A stretch of DNA of 64,000 nt from Bonia amplexicaulis (taxonomy: Eukaryota; Streptophyta; Magnoliopsida; Poales; Poaceae): NCBI GenBank assembly GCA_036346245.1, contig CM070748.1:2896348-2960347 (forward strand). Direction: 5' to 3'. The notes beneath the pieces were generated by a model. It ran no database searches, was not told where the DNA came from, and saw nothing but the letters and a program-made list of their open reading frames with translations. This document shows, one piece after another, positions 23,090-38,636 of this stretch. Positions within the stretch are counted from its first letter, which is position 1. Each line of letters begins with the position of its first letter. Both the position numbers and the translations under genes were made by a program.

Positions 23090-23967
23090 TAGGGGTGGAT
23101 ATCGAGGCGGCTCGGTTCAGCTCGTGAAGGCTCGTTAAGGAGGAGGCTTGGCTCTGCTCGTTAAACTAATGAGCTAAAAGAGAAGTTCGGTTTGGCTTGT
23201 TAAAAAGCTCGAGCTCAGCTCGTTAGTCTCATTAGGCTCGTTAGGTGGAATATGCAAATTGCATAATGCAATGTAATTATGCAACCAGTCAGCTCATATG
23301 ATTGAGTTATCACTGACTACCATAAGCATATATCTGTTGGTAAAAACAAAAGGAACCCTTAATCTACTGTCTACTGTGTATAATTGAAACACTATTAAAG
23401 CTGAACATATTATGTTTTGACTTTTGAGTGTCTTTAACTTTTCTTTTTATGTTTCAAATTTATTTTTTTGAATGATAACTTCTATGATTCTTTAGAGTGA
23501 CAGTAAAACCTATATAGAAGTAATCCTATGACTGAAATTACATCAAAAGAAAAGACTATCTAATGTAGTAGGTTCATAATAAAGTAAGAAAAACTTGTCA
23601 ATAAAACTTCAGTTTCAGTATGAACAAATATGGCATCTGATGGTTTCATTTCCATAGGTGAAATTAACAGAGAAAAAAGTAATGTATACCTTAACACCTC
23701 TCAGTGACAAAAAGAGGTGTGAAAATTGGCATGCATACATACTACTACTGCCGTACTGAGTCGTTCACGTCGTAATGGGCTGGAGACGCTGCCAAGCTAG
23801 GCCGACCGAGCCTACCGAGCGGTTTGCGAGCCGGCTCGGTTCGGCTCATTAGCAGATCAAGCTAAAACCTTGTCTTGGCTTGTTTGTGCTTTGAACCGAG
23901 CTAAGCCGAACGAAATCTACAACGAGCGGAGCCAGCTTATAAACCTCAAGTTTTTTTACCACCCCTA
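23090..23967. mobile_element. non-autonomous hAT element, 878 bp, with 8-bp target duplication
   Basis: The left end TAGGGGTGGATATCG and right end ...TTTTACCACCCCTA are inverted. Flanks GCCATGCC (23082-23089) and GCCATACC (23968-23975) match at 7 of 8 positions. Both subterminal regions are crowded with GGCTCGGTT/GCTCGTTA words, probable transposase binding sites. The interior is AT-rich with no transposase. It belongs to the same superfamily as 11814-12943 and 40999-41518 but has different subterminal sequence. Confidence 0.85.
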
Positions 23968-23999
23968 GCCATACCCGCCGCGCGTCCGTCATTTACAGT

Positions 24000-26802
24000 T
24001 AAAACCCATCATAATTCACACGCCACGCGCCCACTTCTCTTAAATGCACAGCGAGTTTGCACGCAGGCGCGCACCCGCTCGCACACTTCTCCCGGGGCAC
24101 CACACTCGCATTTCCGCATAGAGGGGGCGCGGGGAGGGAAACTGGGAGGCAGAGCTCCGCTGCTCAAGGTCAGGGTGCGGCCAGGAGGGGGAGGAGGCGG
24201 TGGTCGCTGGCCGGCGCGGTCTCCGGTGGGGCGCGCGGCGGAATGCGGGCGGTTTCCAGGACGGATCGGGCTGTTTCTTGGTGCGGACCCGCGTGATTCG
24301 GCGCTCTGAACCTAGTCGGCGACGGACAGGCTCGACCCAGGGGCGAACGGCGGCGCCTTGGAGAGGTGGCAGTTTCTTGATTCGCGCGGTGGCAAAGGTC
24401 GAATTCTCTTCCCCGGGGAGGGAGGGGCGGGGGGCGTTTATGTTTGTCTTTTGAGTGTTGGATTGCCATGGGGAGGAGCCTTGCGCGAGTAGAGTTCAGT
24501 TCTGGCTGCAAGATTGGAACTTGGGGTGGATTTTTGCGAGGTATGGCGTAGTTCACAGTTTTACTGCTTATTAGTGCTTACTGTAAAGACGATTTTTTAG
24601 GGGAAAAGATGACGCTTGAGTATAATGTAGTTTTGTTCCTCTCATTTCCGTTGCAGCAAATTACGCTTTCGTAAAATATGGCTGGTTGGTTGTTTGATGC
24701 GTGTTTTTTTCTTTAAAAAAGAAAAAGAGAATGTATGGGTATCTTCCTTTTCTTAGTGTTTGAGGAGTTCAACTCTCTCTAATGTTTTACTGTGACTAAT
24801 TATTGCCATTTTTAACTCCCATTCCCAGGTTTGATAGCTACTTAATTTTGATCCTTCCACCGGCCATTGCTGCACCTGTACTGTAAAAACTTGGAACTGT
24901 AAAATAAACAATAGGTCAGATATGTGCAAGCAGCAAATTTTACCTGTACAATTCCAAAGCTTGATGCACTAGGTGAACATAAAGGCCCGTTGATATTGGA
25001 TTTTGTCCTTGACTTATAAATAGTAATAACTTGCAGAGAGAACACTGGCATACGATTTTGGCCGATATAAATAAAGTTACTATAGTGTGTATTACAATCG
25101 ACTAGTAAACTTCGCCTTAAAAAATACTTCGTTTGAAACCTACATATTATAGAAAAACAGTTTTTAGAAGCCAATACGAAATATGACCGAATGCATGAAC
25201 TCTTATAGTCTTACTATTGCAAGCAAAGTACTACACTTCTACTGTTGTATGTAGTGTGAGACAGTGATAGCTTTTGCTTTGCACATTTGTCCTATGGCGT
25301 GAAAGGTGAGATGTCTTGGTCTCGCATTGTGCCAGGGTGTGCGTGCTGCTGCCCATGATCACACTCATTAATGAGCAGAGCCCCACTCCGCCCCAAAACC
25401 CTCATCTTTCCTTCTCCCCTTTAGTTTCTTGCATCTGAGACCACCTGCTTTATGCGCAGCACTTTGGTTTCGTGCTGCTACCTTTTTCCAAAGCATTTGG
25501 TCCTTCAGAAAACAACTGCATTAGATGTGGTGATCAAGTCTAGGTTAGGTGCTCTGCAGCGTAGCTTTTGTGCAAATTACATCTGTGCAAGGGAGTCCAC
25601 CAATGCGCTATGCCTTCCTTCAGAAATTATAAGTCCTATTGGAACAGTGTATTCTGACTATCCTTCTGTCCTTTCTGGTTATGACTAAGCACATTGTTTA
25701 GGCGCGGTGGCTATTTTGTTATGACAATGGAGTTATCCTTTACAGAAAAGGTTAAAGAGTGATAGCTACTTTATAAAAGATATATAGGTTTCGTTTGGAA
25801 TGGCACATGATCCCAACTGCCCCATTTGAGAAAAGCTCGAGATAAATCGGCACAGATTAGTTTTGGTGTGAGTCTTTTGATTGAGACTAAAGAAAAGACA
25901 AGAGGGATCATTCTGTTTTAGTGTTTCCTTTGGGAGGGAGGTTTGCTATGTAGCAGTTGAGAAAAATAATGCTCCCCTGCACATATCAATAGGGGGCAGC
26001 ATTTTGTCATTTTCTCATGAATTTGTGCTTTATTCCAAGAATGAGCTTACACCATCTTTAGATGTCAATAATGACTTAATGAGAATCATTTATGGTGCAA
26101 AGTTGGTTTCTCATTATGCTGAGAGATAGCTTACGGTGCAGGGGCTCTTAAAATACTGTTGGAATTTCCAAAGAAAGCTGTATTTTACTGTTTGTGTAAG
26201 GTACTCTCCCTATTGTCATTAGAGCTGATACATTTCCTCTACATAACTTGTGTCAAATCCTATTAGTCTCACAATAGATGCTACTCTGGGAAATATATCT
26301 GGTTTAGCAGGACCAGGAGTCTGACATTCAACTATCTAAAACCAGACCATGGTTTGACAAACATGAGAGGTGCAAATGTATCTTGTAGGCTGTAAGCTGT
26401 TAACGTATGAAAGCAATTTTCTTCCATTCAATTCCACAACTCTCTTGGTTGCTTTGTGTGATTGGGTCCTAGTAGTGAACAGAAGGAAAGAGCTACTTCT
26501 CTTTTGCCTTTCTCAAGATTTCTCCAGCATATATTTTTCAGTTAGGTGCTTAGTCACTTCTTTTTTGCCTTTTCTTTATGCTCCATGTTTCTTATCCAAA
26601 ATTCCTTACATTTCTTTTATTTTTTCCACTTAAAAAACTGAATATTTATACTATGGTCTTGACTCTCAATTTTATGAATCACTCACTCACTCGAGTCTTG
26701 ACTTCTATTTCCTTTTTATGTGGCAGGAGTGAAGCACTGATTGGTACTCTTTGATTACAATTCTGGTTATCCCTGTTCTTCCATCCCCATCCAACCCTCA
26801 CA
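24000..26802 (+). promoter_or_regulatory. 5' flank and 5' UTR of the receptor-like kinase gene with a long UTR intron
   Basis: A CpG-rich block (about 24050-24430) looks like a transcription start region. A candidate donor TTGCGAG|GTATGGCG lies at 24541, and an acceptor ATGTGGCAG| at 26727. The implied UTR intron is about 2.2 kb, and the last UTR exon is 26728-26802. A family B MITE sits inside that intron. This is inferred from splice consensus and the lack of coding potential; transcripts would be needed to confirm it. Confidence 0.45.
24985..25170 (-). mobile_element. MITE family B, copy 3 (minus)
   Basis: It reads CATACGATTTTGGCCGATATAAATAAAGTTACTATAGTGTG on the plus strand in two overlapping phrases shared with 43110-43345. 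Its reverse complement matches the GTCAAAATCGTATACGA phrase of copy 1. It lies in the presumed UTR intron of the receptor kinase gene. Confidence 0.65.
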
Positions 26803-29995
<3,193 letters not shown>

Positions 29996-31461
29996 TGGCA
30001 CAACAATATAACACTCCATTGAGACAAAAAAAATAGGGTTGATAGTTTCTGCCTGCAAAGTTGACAGTTCTGTGTTTAGTGAAGCTTTTCTGTTGATTTC
30101 TGATCATTCCTTAGTAAATTTGTTTCTCGTTCTTGATCTCATGGTGTTAGTCCTGGTGATTGTTTCATTTCAGTAGGTCTGCTGACCATCATAGGGCGTC
30201 ATGGTGGTGTGATGTAATTTGACCCGACTCTTTGGAGTATGATTCCTTGAATGAGCATTCTGCTTTGTCACTTGCCAGGGAAAATTTCTCCCATGGTGTC
30301 ATCTACAAAGAAAGCAAGAATGCTTTGTCACAATTGCTACTGACAATTCAAATCGAATCGCTTGCTGCTGCTGCCTTTTTTTTTTTTGACAAAGCTGGCC
30401 TCCTGAGGAGAATTGACCAAAACGTTTACATCTACTGACCCTGTGAACGGATCCAATACGATCCAAAATGCCGATATTTCAACCTCCCATTGGCATATCT
30501 TTTCGGTAGATATCACCTCAACATTGTTCCAGTTCAGGCTTTACTCTTTTCAACTGACATGCATACTCTTTTTATCCCATGATAGTGTTTGTAACATTTT
30601 TTGCAACGCTATATTTGTAAGTTTTTTTTTGTTTGAGTGATGCTCTTCTTTTTTTTAAAAAAAAAAGAGAAAATATTCGGACTAAAACTTCCCCTTGTAT
30701 GATTTCGTCTCCCTTGACGTCAAACCGAGCGGTCGCAAGCAGTAGCGTTAGATGCAAGTACCTGGTAGGTCAAAGCAAGGTGCGTATTGGCTTGCTTGAG
30801 TGCACGATGGTCCTTCTGATCCAACGATGCCTACATTTTACGACAGAGTATCAATAGACAAGCTGCAACATGCCAGCCTACCTTGTTTTAGATTGGGGGA
30901 AAGGAATATTCCTAGTCCCTCAACTGTCTATCTCATTTAATTTTCGTCCATTATCTCTATTACCGTCTAGAGTGTGTCCTCCAAATATTAAAACCATACA
31001 GATCATGTCTCTGTGTAGGTGTTATGGGCGGTTTTTGTCCACGGTAGCTGTCACATTATCAGCTAGTCCACCTGTCATACTGTTGGAGAGAGAGGAGGGG
31101 GCAATGTACGTAGCATGGTGGTGCGGCTATGGTCTCTAGGCGAGGCAGCGGCGCCCTGGGAGACAATGGTGACGGGAACATACATGTGGGACCACATGGA
31201 TGTGCTGGGAGGTGACGACGCAAGCAAAGCCGCTCGATAGCACATCGACGACGAGCAATAACTGACGGAGATACAAGCGAAGGCAGTGATGATGAAGTGA
31301 CGGAGTAGGAAGGTGCCTTATGCATGAGCACCACAGTGGGGGAGATAGAGGCCCACCTACATGTTTGGCGTTGGCGTGGATGCAATGGAACATTAGGTCA
31401 ATTATGGCCAGAGTTCAGGAAGAAGCTACGCGAGATGGATTGGCCAGAGCTTCATTGGAGT
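29996..31461. other. 3' flank of the receptor kinase gene and intergenic DNA
   Basis: The first few hundred bases are T-rich, as in a 3' UTR. At 30645-30668 a perfect CTTCTTTTTTTT/AAAAAAAAGAG fold-back is visible. From 30880 to 31000 there is a stretch resembling a degraded MITE (ATTCCTAGTCCCTCAACTG). No gene is supported. Confidence 0.35.
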
Positions 31462-31595
31462 AGCACGACAGGACAGTGTGGTGGTGTGGCCATGGTACAA
31501 TAGACCTTTGCACCAATAGCCAATTATTAGCACGACGGGACAGTGTGGCGGTGTGGCCATGGTACAATAGACGTTTGCACCAATAACTAAATATT
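31462..31595. repeat. 67-bp tandem duplication
   Basis: Two units starting AGCACGACAGGACAGTGTGG (31462) and AGCACGACGGGACAGTGTGG (31529) differ at only a handful of positions. The duplication abuts the LTR remnant at 31608. Confidence 0.9.
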
Positions 31596-31607
31596 TATAG
31601 ATATATC

Positions 31608-31932
31608 TGTTGCGGTTACAGACTAAACAATAAATAATGTGGCTATGGAGAGGTCACAAAGAGGCTAGCCGAAGTCTTAGAAACCGTGGAGATGGTGTAT
31701 AGAAGGTATCTCATTACATAGTATTGTCTTTGAAAAATGAGTCTCTGGCCTCCTCATGGCACTCTACGGCACAAACTTATAGCCATGAGGAGGTTGGTTA
31801 CATAAACTCCCCTATCCGGATCTGCAATTATAGGGGTAATCACGTCCTCTTGGGTCAGCCACATGATCACATGATTATTGAGCTTTTTAGTGCAACTAGC
31901 GGGGTGGCCCTCTGTCGGACCCAGATTTGACA
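31608..31932 (-). mobile_element. solo LTR or LTR remnant, same family as the gypsy LTR at 42146
   Basis: It opens TGTTGCGGTTACAGACTAAAC and continues through AGGTCACAAAGAGGCTAG, CTTATAGCCATGAGGAGG and CACATGATCACATGATTATT. All are paralleled in the same order at 42146-42460. On the minus strand the CTATAAG box corresponds to the LTR TATA. No internal region adjoins, so it is probably a solo LTR of the family that also invaded 37.6-42.5 kb. A matching 5-bp target duplication was not found. Confidence 0.7.
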
Positions 31933-31935
31933 ATG

Positions 31936-32790
31936 CAGAATCCTCTGTGATTCCACCGCATTATTCTCTGGATCAGTAGATAGTGCTCATAGATACAGTA
32001 TTGAACATCAAAAGTACATATCATGCGGAAGTGTAAATATAATAATAGACTTACATATGGGTCAATCAAGCCAAAATCAATAAAATGCAGTAGCAGAAAT
32101 AGAACACACAGGTGGGACCCTCAGGATGTGCCAACAGGCAGGCAACTGGGGTTCACGACCTAGATCTTGGCTTCTTCATCTTCTTTACCATCATTACCGG
32201 AGCATAGTAATCTGACTCCTGATTCTGGATTAATTAAGTAAGCGATAGTGAGTACAAATCATCATGCTCCATGAGTCAATACACAATATGCAAATAAATA
32301 AAATACATGGCTTACCAAGGAAAGGCTCGGGTTGTTTTATTTGCCATAAATTGCTTTTAAAGACACTGTACAAAGAAATTCCTTGAGACCTAGTAGTTTG
32401 AGCTAAAATATGATACTTGAGTAAAAGAGTGCAATATTAGTAGTAATACAGATTCCATCCATTGATATATGGCTCATGCACCATTTGCCAACCTTTCGAC
32501 ATTATAACTGTCTACCTTATCACTAAGGCAACACCTAGAGCAACACAGATCAGGGCTTCCTACAGCCCACCATTTTTCAATTCCACCCATAAAGTTTTTA
32601 AAATAGAATTATATCCGGTTAAATTCCCATGTCCGCCCTTGACCGTGGGCACGACTGTTCGAATAGTTTTTACTCTGCAGAGGTTGTACACTTTACCTAC
32701 AAGATATGATTATCTTACAATGTCGGTCAACACATGCTTCATGCAAGAGTAATCATAACAAGACTATTACAATGCATCCTTCTAGTGTAG
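31936..32790. other. intergenic, no supported gene
   Basis: AT-rich sequence without supported reading frames. It may be part of older LTR material. Confidence 0.3.
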
Positions 32791-32799
32791 TTACGCCCA

Positions 32800-33304
32800 C
32801 TAAGGTCTTTCTTTTGTAGGATAAGATCATCCCTCAAGAAGTTTCCCTCTTGAGCCATCACACCAAAGGTGGGGATGAGACCATCCTTCCCTTTGTACGT
32901 GTGCACACCTTCACATAACCATGCTTGGAGTATGTAAATTAGTTGGCCATGTCTACAATTTGCCAGCTTGTGGTTGTACTGATTTATATTAGGAGGTCAT
33001 CACAAGATTCAGTCCTTTGGGTTATCTGGACGGTTCTACCACACTCCATACTCTCATGCATCCATTGCACCACACCCCTGAACCATCCGCCCAAATAGTT
33101 AAGCACCTCACCACTAGACTATAAATAGGGAGTACTATTGGCTATTTTGTATACGAAATCAGAAAAGAAAGCAATAAAAAAAACTAGGAGTTCTCCCTAT
33201 CTCTCCGTGTTTTTAATCTACTATTTTCGTCTTCTATGATTGATTTGGTTTTGCATAGCAGAGGAATCGATTAGACTGATCGTCGGCGACGAATCCTCAA
33301 CAAC
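32800..33304 (+). mobile_element. probable solo LTR (plus) with TATA box
   Basis: CTATAAATAGGG at 33119-33130 is a strong TATA box. It is followed by a leader-like stretch, an AAAGCAATAAAAAAAAC polyadenylation-like run, a T-rich U5-like tail, and an end ...CCTCAACA at 33304. This U3-R-U5 order is typical of plant Ty1/copia or Ty3/gypsy LTRs. The left edge and target duplication were not resolved. Confidence 0.5.
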
Positions 33305-33447
33305 ATGCATCTAAAGTTATGGCGAATGTTTAGAAACTTTGGCTACATGCATCCAAAGTTACTAGCCTTTTGGCTGTTGGAATAACTCTTTGATTACATG
33401 CATCCGAAGTTACTAGCTTTTTGGCTGTTGGAACAACTCTACTGGTT
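33303..33447. repeat. 51-bp tandem duplication with a weaker third copy
   Basis: ACATGCATCCAAAGTTACTAG (33345) and ACATGCATCCGAAGTTACTAG (33396) start two 51-bp units that share TTTTGGCTGTTGGAA. A shorter, diverged copy begins at 33303. Confidence 0.85.
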
Positions 33448-33499
33448 GCATAAACAATCTCCATTCCTTACCTTAAACGAGTTGTTAAAGGGGCAGAGT

Positions 33500-35135
33500 A
33501 GATTCCTTTTTCCCGATTCAAATTTGGAAACAAAGATAAAGACCAGAGAACGTTCCAAGCCCAGACCGGCCAAATACCGACACGAGCCCGACGCCTCGTT
33601 TCAAACCCGTCTCACACCACAAGCGAGGGACCCGGAGCGGGACAAAAGGGCAAAAAAAGGCGCCTCTCTCTCTCCCCCCTCTCCGTCCCTCTCGCTGCAA
33701 AAGGCGGAAACCTTCGCCTCCTCAACCCACCCCCAGTTCGTCCTCGCCTTCCTCCTCCGTTTTTTCGCGTGATTTTTTTTGCCACCCGCTTCGACCAGAT
33801 CGGCGCGGGTAAGCTCCGGTCCCTCCCGATCCGGATCCGTCCCCGTCGATGCGTGTTTTTTCCCTCGAATTGTTTTGTTGAGTATTTTTTTCGTTTTGGT
33901 TGGTAGGACGCGATTGCCTCTCGGTAGATCTGCGCTTTGGTTCGGCTCGGCTCGCGCGGTATTCGGTCGGGTTTTGTGCGTGGGGAGTTCGATTTGGTGC
34001 GTGGTTGCTTGGCCCGTTGGGTGTTCGGTGTTGGGACTCGGTGGATTCGGTGTTACGTGCGCCGTAGGTGGAATGATTTGGTTGTTGCTGCGAGATTTTT
34101 GGTGATGCGTAGGTAAAAGTTACTCGTTTGTTCGGCTGTATATAATCACTTTGGGGATCGCTCACGCCTTTGATGAAATCCCGAGATGATTTGAGGCTGA
34201 TCACTGGGATGGATGCCTGAATTGATGTAGTGATTTCACATCAGTGCCAATCGTGCTGTGATTTCTCATGAGCAGGGCTTGGGTTTGTTGTTACTTGTAG
34301 CTCGCTCTGACGTCTTCCTGCAAGACTTGGGTGTTTAGGTCGTGTGATTCTGAAACATTGCTGATATGTTGGCATTCCGGGCTGAACTGCGAATCCTGAT
34401 GGATTTCTGATGGATAGCTTGGCTTCCAGAGTGGAATGTTGGGAGTTGATACGATTTTAGAATTACAAGGTCGTGTCGTCATCATGGAGTATCGGGTTGT
34501 CTGGCTCCTCGGCGCTAAACTGTCAGCTTTTGGATTTTTTTTCTTTGGGAGCTAGAATTTGGTGATTGTAAAGTGATGGTTTGTAGGTTCTGAGTTTTGA
34601 ATGGTTCATATCCAGTAGATTACTTTGTTGTGCCTGCTGGAGTTTAGAAGTGCTACTGGCAATTGCTCATTCTGATGGCTACTAGTATTTGCTGAAGGGT
34701 CTATCAAGAATTGTAGCATAGATATTGGAGTCTAGAATTGTAGCAAACTAACATGGGCACAACTGTGGATTTCTCTTAAGTTGGTATGTTGTAAGGAGGG
34801 GAGTTTTCCCCCCTCTCCCTCCTGTAGATTCAAAATGACCAAAAACAATAAAGTGGAGTCAATGTTAGGGCTTACTCTTGAAGCACGTACGATAAACCAA
34901 ATAGCCAATTCAAGTGTTGAACTATTCCTACAAATTTGGTGTTTGTTTCTTGTGTTGGCAATTTAGTGAATTCTCTGCAACACCTGACTATCATAATTTG
35001 GTTGTTATTCATCCTTTTCAGCTCTGCTTTTCAATATGCAAACAGATTGGACCGATTACAACTTTTGCACTACATGAGTATATATACATACATTGGTTAT
35101 TCATTTTACTTAATGTATGAAAACAGGTGCTTATC
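33500..35135 (+). promoter_or_regulatory. 5' flank, 5' UTR and 5'-UTR intron of the E2 gene
   Basis: A GC- and CT-rich 5' UTR-like block spans about 33640-33808. The donor GGCGCG|GTAAGC is at 33809 and the acceptor AAACAG| at 35126, giving a UTR intron of about 1.3 kb. That leaves GTGCTTATC directly before the ATG. Long leader introns are usual in plant UBC8-type genes. The intron is inferred from splice consensus. Confidence 0.65.
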
Positions 35136-37316
35136 ATGGCTTCAAAGCGTATCCTCAAGGAACTGAAGGACCTGCAGAAAGACCCTCCCACATCATGCAG
35201 TGCAGGTTCGAGTTCGAGTTATTAGTGGAACTATGGATGAGTAGATACGATGTCTCTAGACATGCATATAATGCATTGGACAATGGATACTGCCCATTCC
35301 AGCTGTCCATGCCATATAACACTATCTTTGCTCGGTTCCTTTTTTCCATGTTTTACCCTGGCATGGCATCCATGGAGTTACATTTGTACATTGTTCAGGT
35401 CCTGCTAGTGAGGACATGTTTCATTGGCAAGCAACAATTATGGGACCGTCTGACAGTCCCTATGCTGGTGGTGTTTTCTTAGTGAACATTCATTTCCCCC
35501 CAGATTACCCATTCAAACCTCCAAAGGTTAGGAGCAGCATCATGAAAACCCTCACTTTTATCCACTTTGGTTGTTGTGTATTATCTGTACTCTGGCTTGA
35601 GTCTGGCAATTTATCTGTTGTTTCTTTTTTATCATGCCATGATCACCTTTTTGGGGAGATAGATCATGTAATGCTGTCCCTCCTGATATATGCAGTATTC
35701 ACTTTTCTGTTGGTACTTTCTCCATGTTCTACTAACAGCATCATTGTAGCCCTTTTATTTGCTGCCATAAAAGCATCTTCAGTTATACCTGGTGTACATT
35801 GTTGTCTCCACCATTTTTCTGCTGGATGCAGTGTACCTCTTGGGTGTATCCTTTCAGAGCGGTAAGTTGTTAGTGATTTGGTAGACTTGGGGATTTAGTT
35901 TGCAACTTCATCCACCTTAAATTATACATGACTACTTACCATGAGATTGGCTAGACGCCGACTTGCCAAAAAAAAAGGGCATGCTAAGAATGTCAATATG
36001 TCATAGACGACAGTGTGTATGATACCACTATAATAAGATCTAGTTGCTAATGTAGATGATACAGTGCCTTTAAAAAAAATGTAGATAACACAAGATCCAT
36101 CTACAGCACTGGTTACATGTTGTTTCAACTCAATCTCACCTATTAACAATCTGCTTTAGTATGCTTCTTCGAGGACTGCACTCCTGTATACTTCTTTCAG
36201 TCATTAACTGTGAAGTACTAATCCCACACTGAAAGTACGTACTTGGACCATGTATATAGAGCTTATGCGCATTCTGTCCATAGTTCTGCCATTTTTAATC
36301 TTTATGCTCCTCTTTTTTAGGTATCTTTCAAGACAAAAGTCTTTCATCCTAATATCAATAGCAATGGAAGCATATGTCTCGATATTCTTAAGGAGCAGTG
36401 GAGCCCTGCTTTGACGATATCTAAGGTTCTCCTTGTCACCCTGCTCTTTTTATATTTGTACACATACTCTGCTCTTTTAAATTTGATCTATGCTCAATAG
36501 AATGAGTAAATGTAAATGCACAATTATACAAGTATGTTCTTCTGATGGGTAGCATTCCTTTTCATTGCTTCAGTTGTCAGAACTTTGGCTTCTTAATCAA
36601 TAAGTTTTTTTCATATACCTCTTGAAAATTGGAACATTACTTGTTTCGATGTGATGATTTGCACTATTTAGAGGCACTATTGTTGTTTAACCATTGACAT
36701 AATGCTCCTAACGCATTCGAGTTGAACATTTGATGTTATTTCGTGTTTTTTACTTTATTGAAAAACTATGACCTTTCTTCAGTTGCATAGTTGCACTGAA
36801 TTCCTTTTCGCTGGATAACTTTAGTACGTGCATTGGTGCTACTTCATTAACTTGGGTACGTGGATCTGCTTTATAAAATATGAATTGTTCAAATGGACAT
36901 TTTTTTTCAGCTATGCTGTAGTCAGGAACCTTTCAGTGACTCTTTTAAAACATCTTTTCCATTTCTGTCTTGCTGTTACGCATTAGCAATGTGTGTCTGA
37001 GTTGTTCATATGCCTACAGAATGTGTTTTTCATTTGATTCTGCGCGTGCATCAAGTTTTGCTGTAGTTATGCGTTAATGTTGTGTTAAGCACTTGAACAC
37101 CTTGAAACCATCATGTAGATGCTATAAAACTCCGGTGTTAACGACTGATTCGTTGCATTTTCGGATGTTCAGGTCTTGCTCTCTATCTGCTCACTGCTTA
37201 CTGACCCCAACCCGGACGACCCTCTTGTCCCTGAGATTGCCCACATGTACAAGACTGACCGGCCGAAGTATGAGGGGACAGCCCGCGGCTGGACACAGAA
37301 GTACGCCATGGGGTGA
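35136..37316 (+). CDS. ubiquitin-conjugating enzyme E2, UBC8/UBCH5 (UBE2D) type
   Basis: Four coding exons (35136-35205, 35399-35526, 36321-36425, 37173-37316) give 148 residues, exactly the usual length of class I UBE2D-like E2s. The protein starts MASKRILKELKDLQKDPPTS. It has the HPN tripeptide (75-77) and the active-site Cys85 in GSICLDILKEQWSPAL. The FPPDYPFKPPKV loop and the ending KYAMG are also present. It accepts ubiquitin from E1 as a Cys85 thioester and passes it to substrates with RING or U-box E3s in the cytosol and nucleus. All key residues are present and all junctions are GT-AG and in phase, so it should be functional. An intron-retaining frame around 35416-35865 is not a separate gene. 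A truncated gypsy element begins about 350 bp after the stop codon. Confidence 0.97.
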
Positions 37317-37650
37317 GAACCTGTGCTGCTCGAGTGCTGACGATAGTCGTCTCAAGGAATTATTTCTGGGCCATTATTTTCTTCAATCTGTTGCTGGTTG
37401 TGTGTATCTGATCCATCTAGGATCGTAACTGTAGTCAATGTCGCGACCTATCATCATCGCCATCCTTAGTGAGATGGGCAGACATGCATTGCTATGCACC
37501 TATGCTTGTTGGGGGGACCTTATTGAGGGTCGGTGTTATTTGGTAAATGTTCATTAAAGATGTTTGTTTCGTGACCTCTGGCAGTTCAGTGTTACTTGTC
37601 CAGCACTAGGGATGCGCCCTGCTCCTGCAACACCGCAACGAAGGTTAGGA
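37317..37650 (+). other. 3' UTR of the E2 gene
   Basis: T-rich sequence with AATGTTCATTAAAG near 37545 as a possible polyadenylation signal. The junction with retrotransposon sequence lies somewhere between about 37600 and 37685. Confidence 0.5.
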
Positions 37651-37684
37651 CTTCAAAAAAGATGCCAAATGATGGCTCATGGCC

Positions 37685-38092
37685 CTAGCTGGTGGCTTTT
37701 GCTAGTGCGTCTGGCTCTTCGTTGGCGGACTGTGATATTGGCTGAACAGTTATCCCCAGGAAATGTCGTTCTCTCGCCCTGACCTGGGTGAGGTATTTTG
37801 CGAGCTCAGTGTCCTTGACCTGGTAGGTCTTGTCCACATGACCTGCAAGAAGGTGGGAATTGATGTGGATGAGGACCCTCCGCGCCCCAAGTGCCTTTGC
37901 TTTGCGGAGGCCAAGCAATAGTGCTTCGTATTTTGTCTTGTTGGTCACGAAGATATACACGAGGGTCTTCCCCTTCGGCATTGTTATTATGGCTCTGACT
38001 CCTGCATTCATCGTGCAGTACGCTTCGTCCATGTGTAGGTCCCAAACTGGCTCTGGAGGTGGTTGGTAGGCCCCTAGGCCATGGGAGTCCAT
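37685..38092 (-). pseudogene. gypsy RNase H domain remnant
   Basis: The frame reads WDLHMDEAYCTMNAGVRAI, YIFVTNKTKYEALLLGLRKA and NEEPDALAKATS, the usual retroelement RNase H order. The first catalytic Asp is replaced: VDGA-type DG reads DE here, followed by a normal E in KYEALL. It lies 3' of the RT remnant and is the last recognisable domain. Confidence 0.8.
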
Positions 38093-38636
38093 TCGGTGAC
38101 GAGGTCAATCAATATTTGTGACTTTATGGTTGTACGTGCATTGTAGGTGATTGAGAAGGGGGCTAGCTCGACCGCCCATTTGCTGATGCGGCCTGTGTAT
38201 TCCTTGTTTTGTAGCATCTCCTCCAGTGGAAATGACAAGGGTACTATGATACCATGTGTTAGGAAATAATGTTGTAGCTTTCACGAAGCCATTAGCAACA
38301 AATAACCTCGCTTCTCTAGTTTGGTGTACTGCAACTTCGCCCCTTGTAGGGCTTCGGAGACATAGTAGACCTGATGTTGCATGGAGCCTTCCTCCAGCAT
38401 GAGCATTGTGCTGACTGTGTGGGGAGTTATTACTAAGTACAACAATAGCGGAGCCTCTGGTGGTGAACACTACAACTGGGGAGCTTGGTGAGGTACTCCT
38501 TCAAGTCTCTGAAAGCCTATGCGTACTCGTCGGTCATTAAAAGTCCCCTGAGCCACGAAGCATTTTGAAGAAGGGTACCGCTCACTCCACTGCCCTTGAT
38601 AGGAAAGCTGAGAGCGGTTAGGTGACTCACAAGCCT

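Noticed and set aside
35416..35865. Possible separate E2-like protein of 149 codons
   Set aside because: It is exon 2 of the E2 gene read into the following intron; the GT-AG junction at 35526 restores the family sequence.
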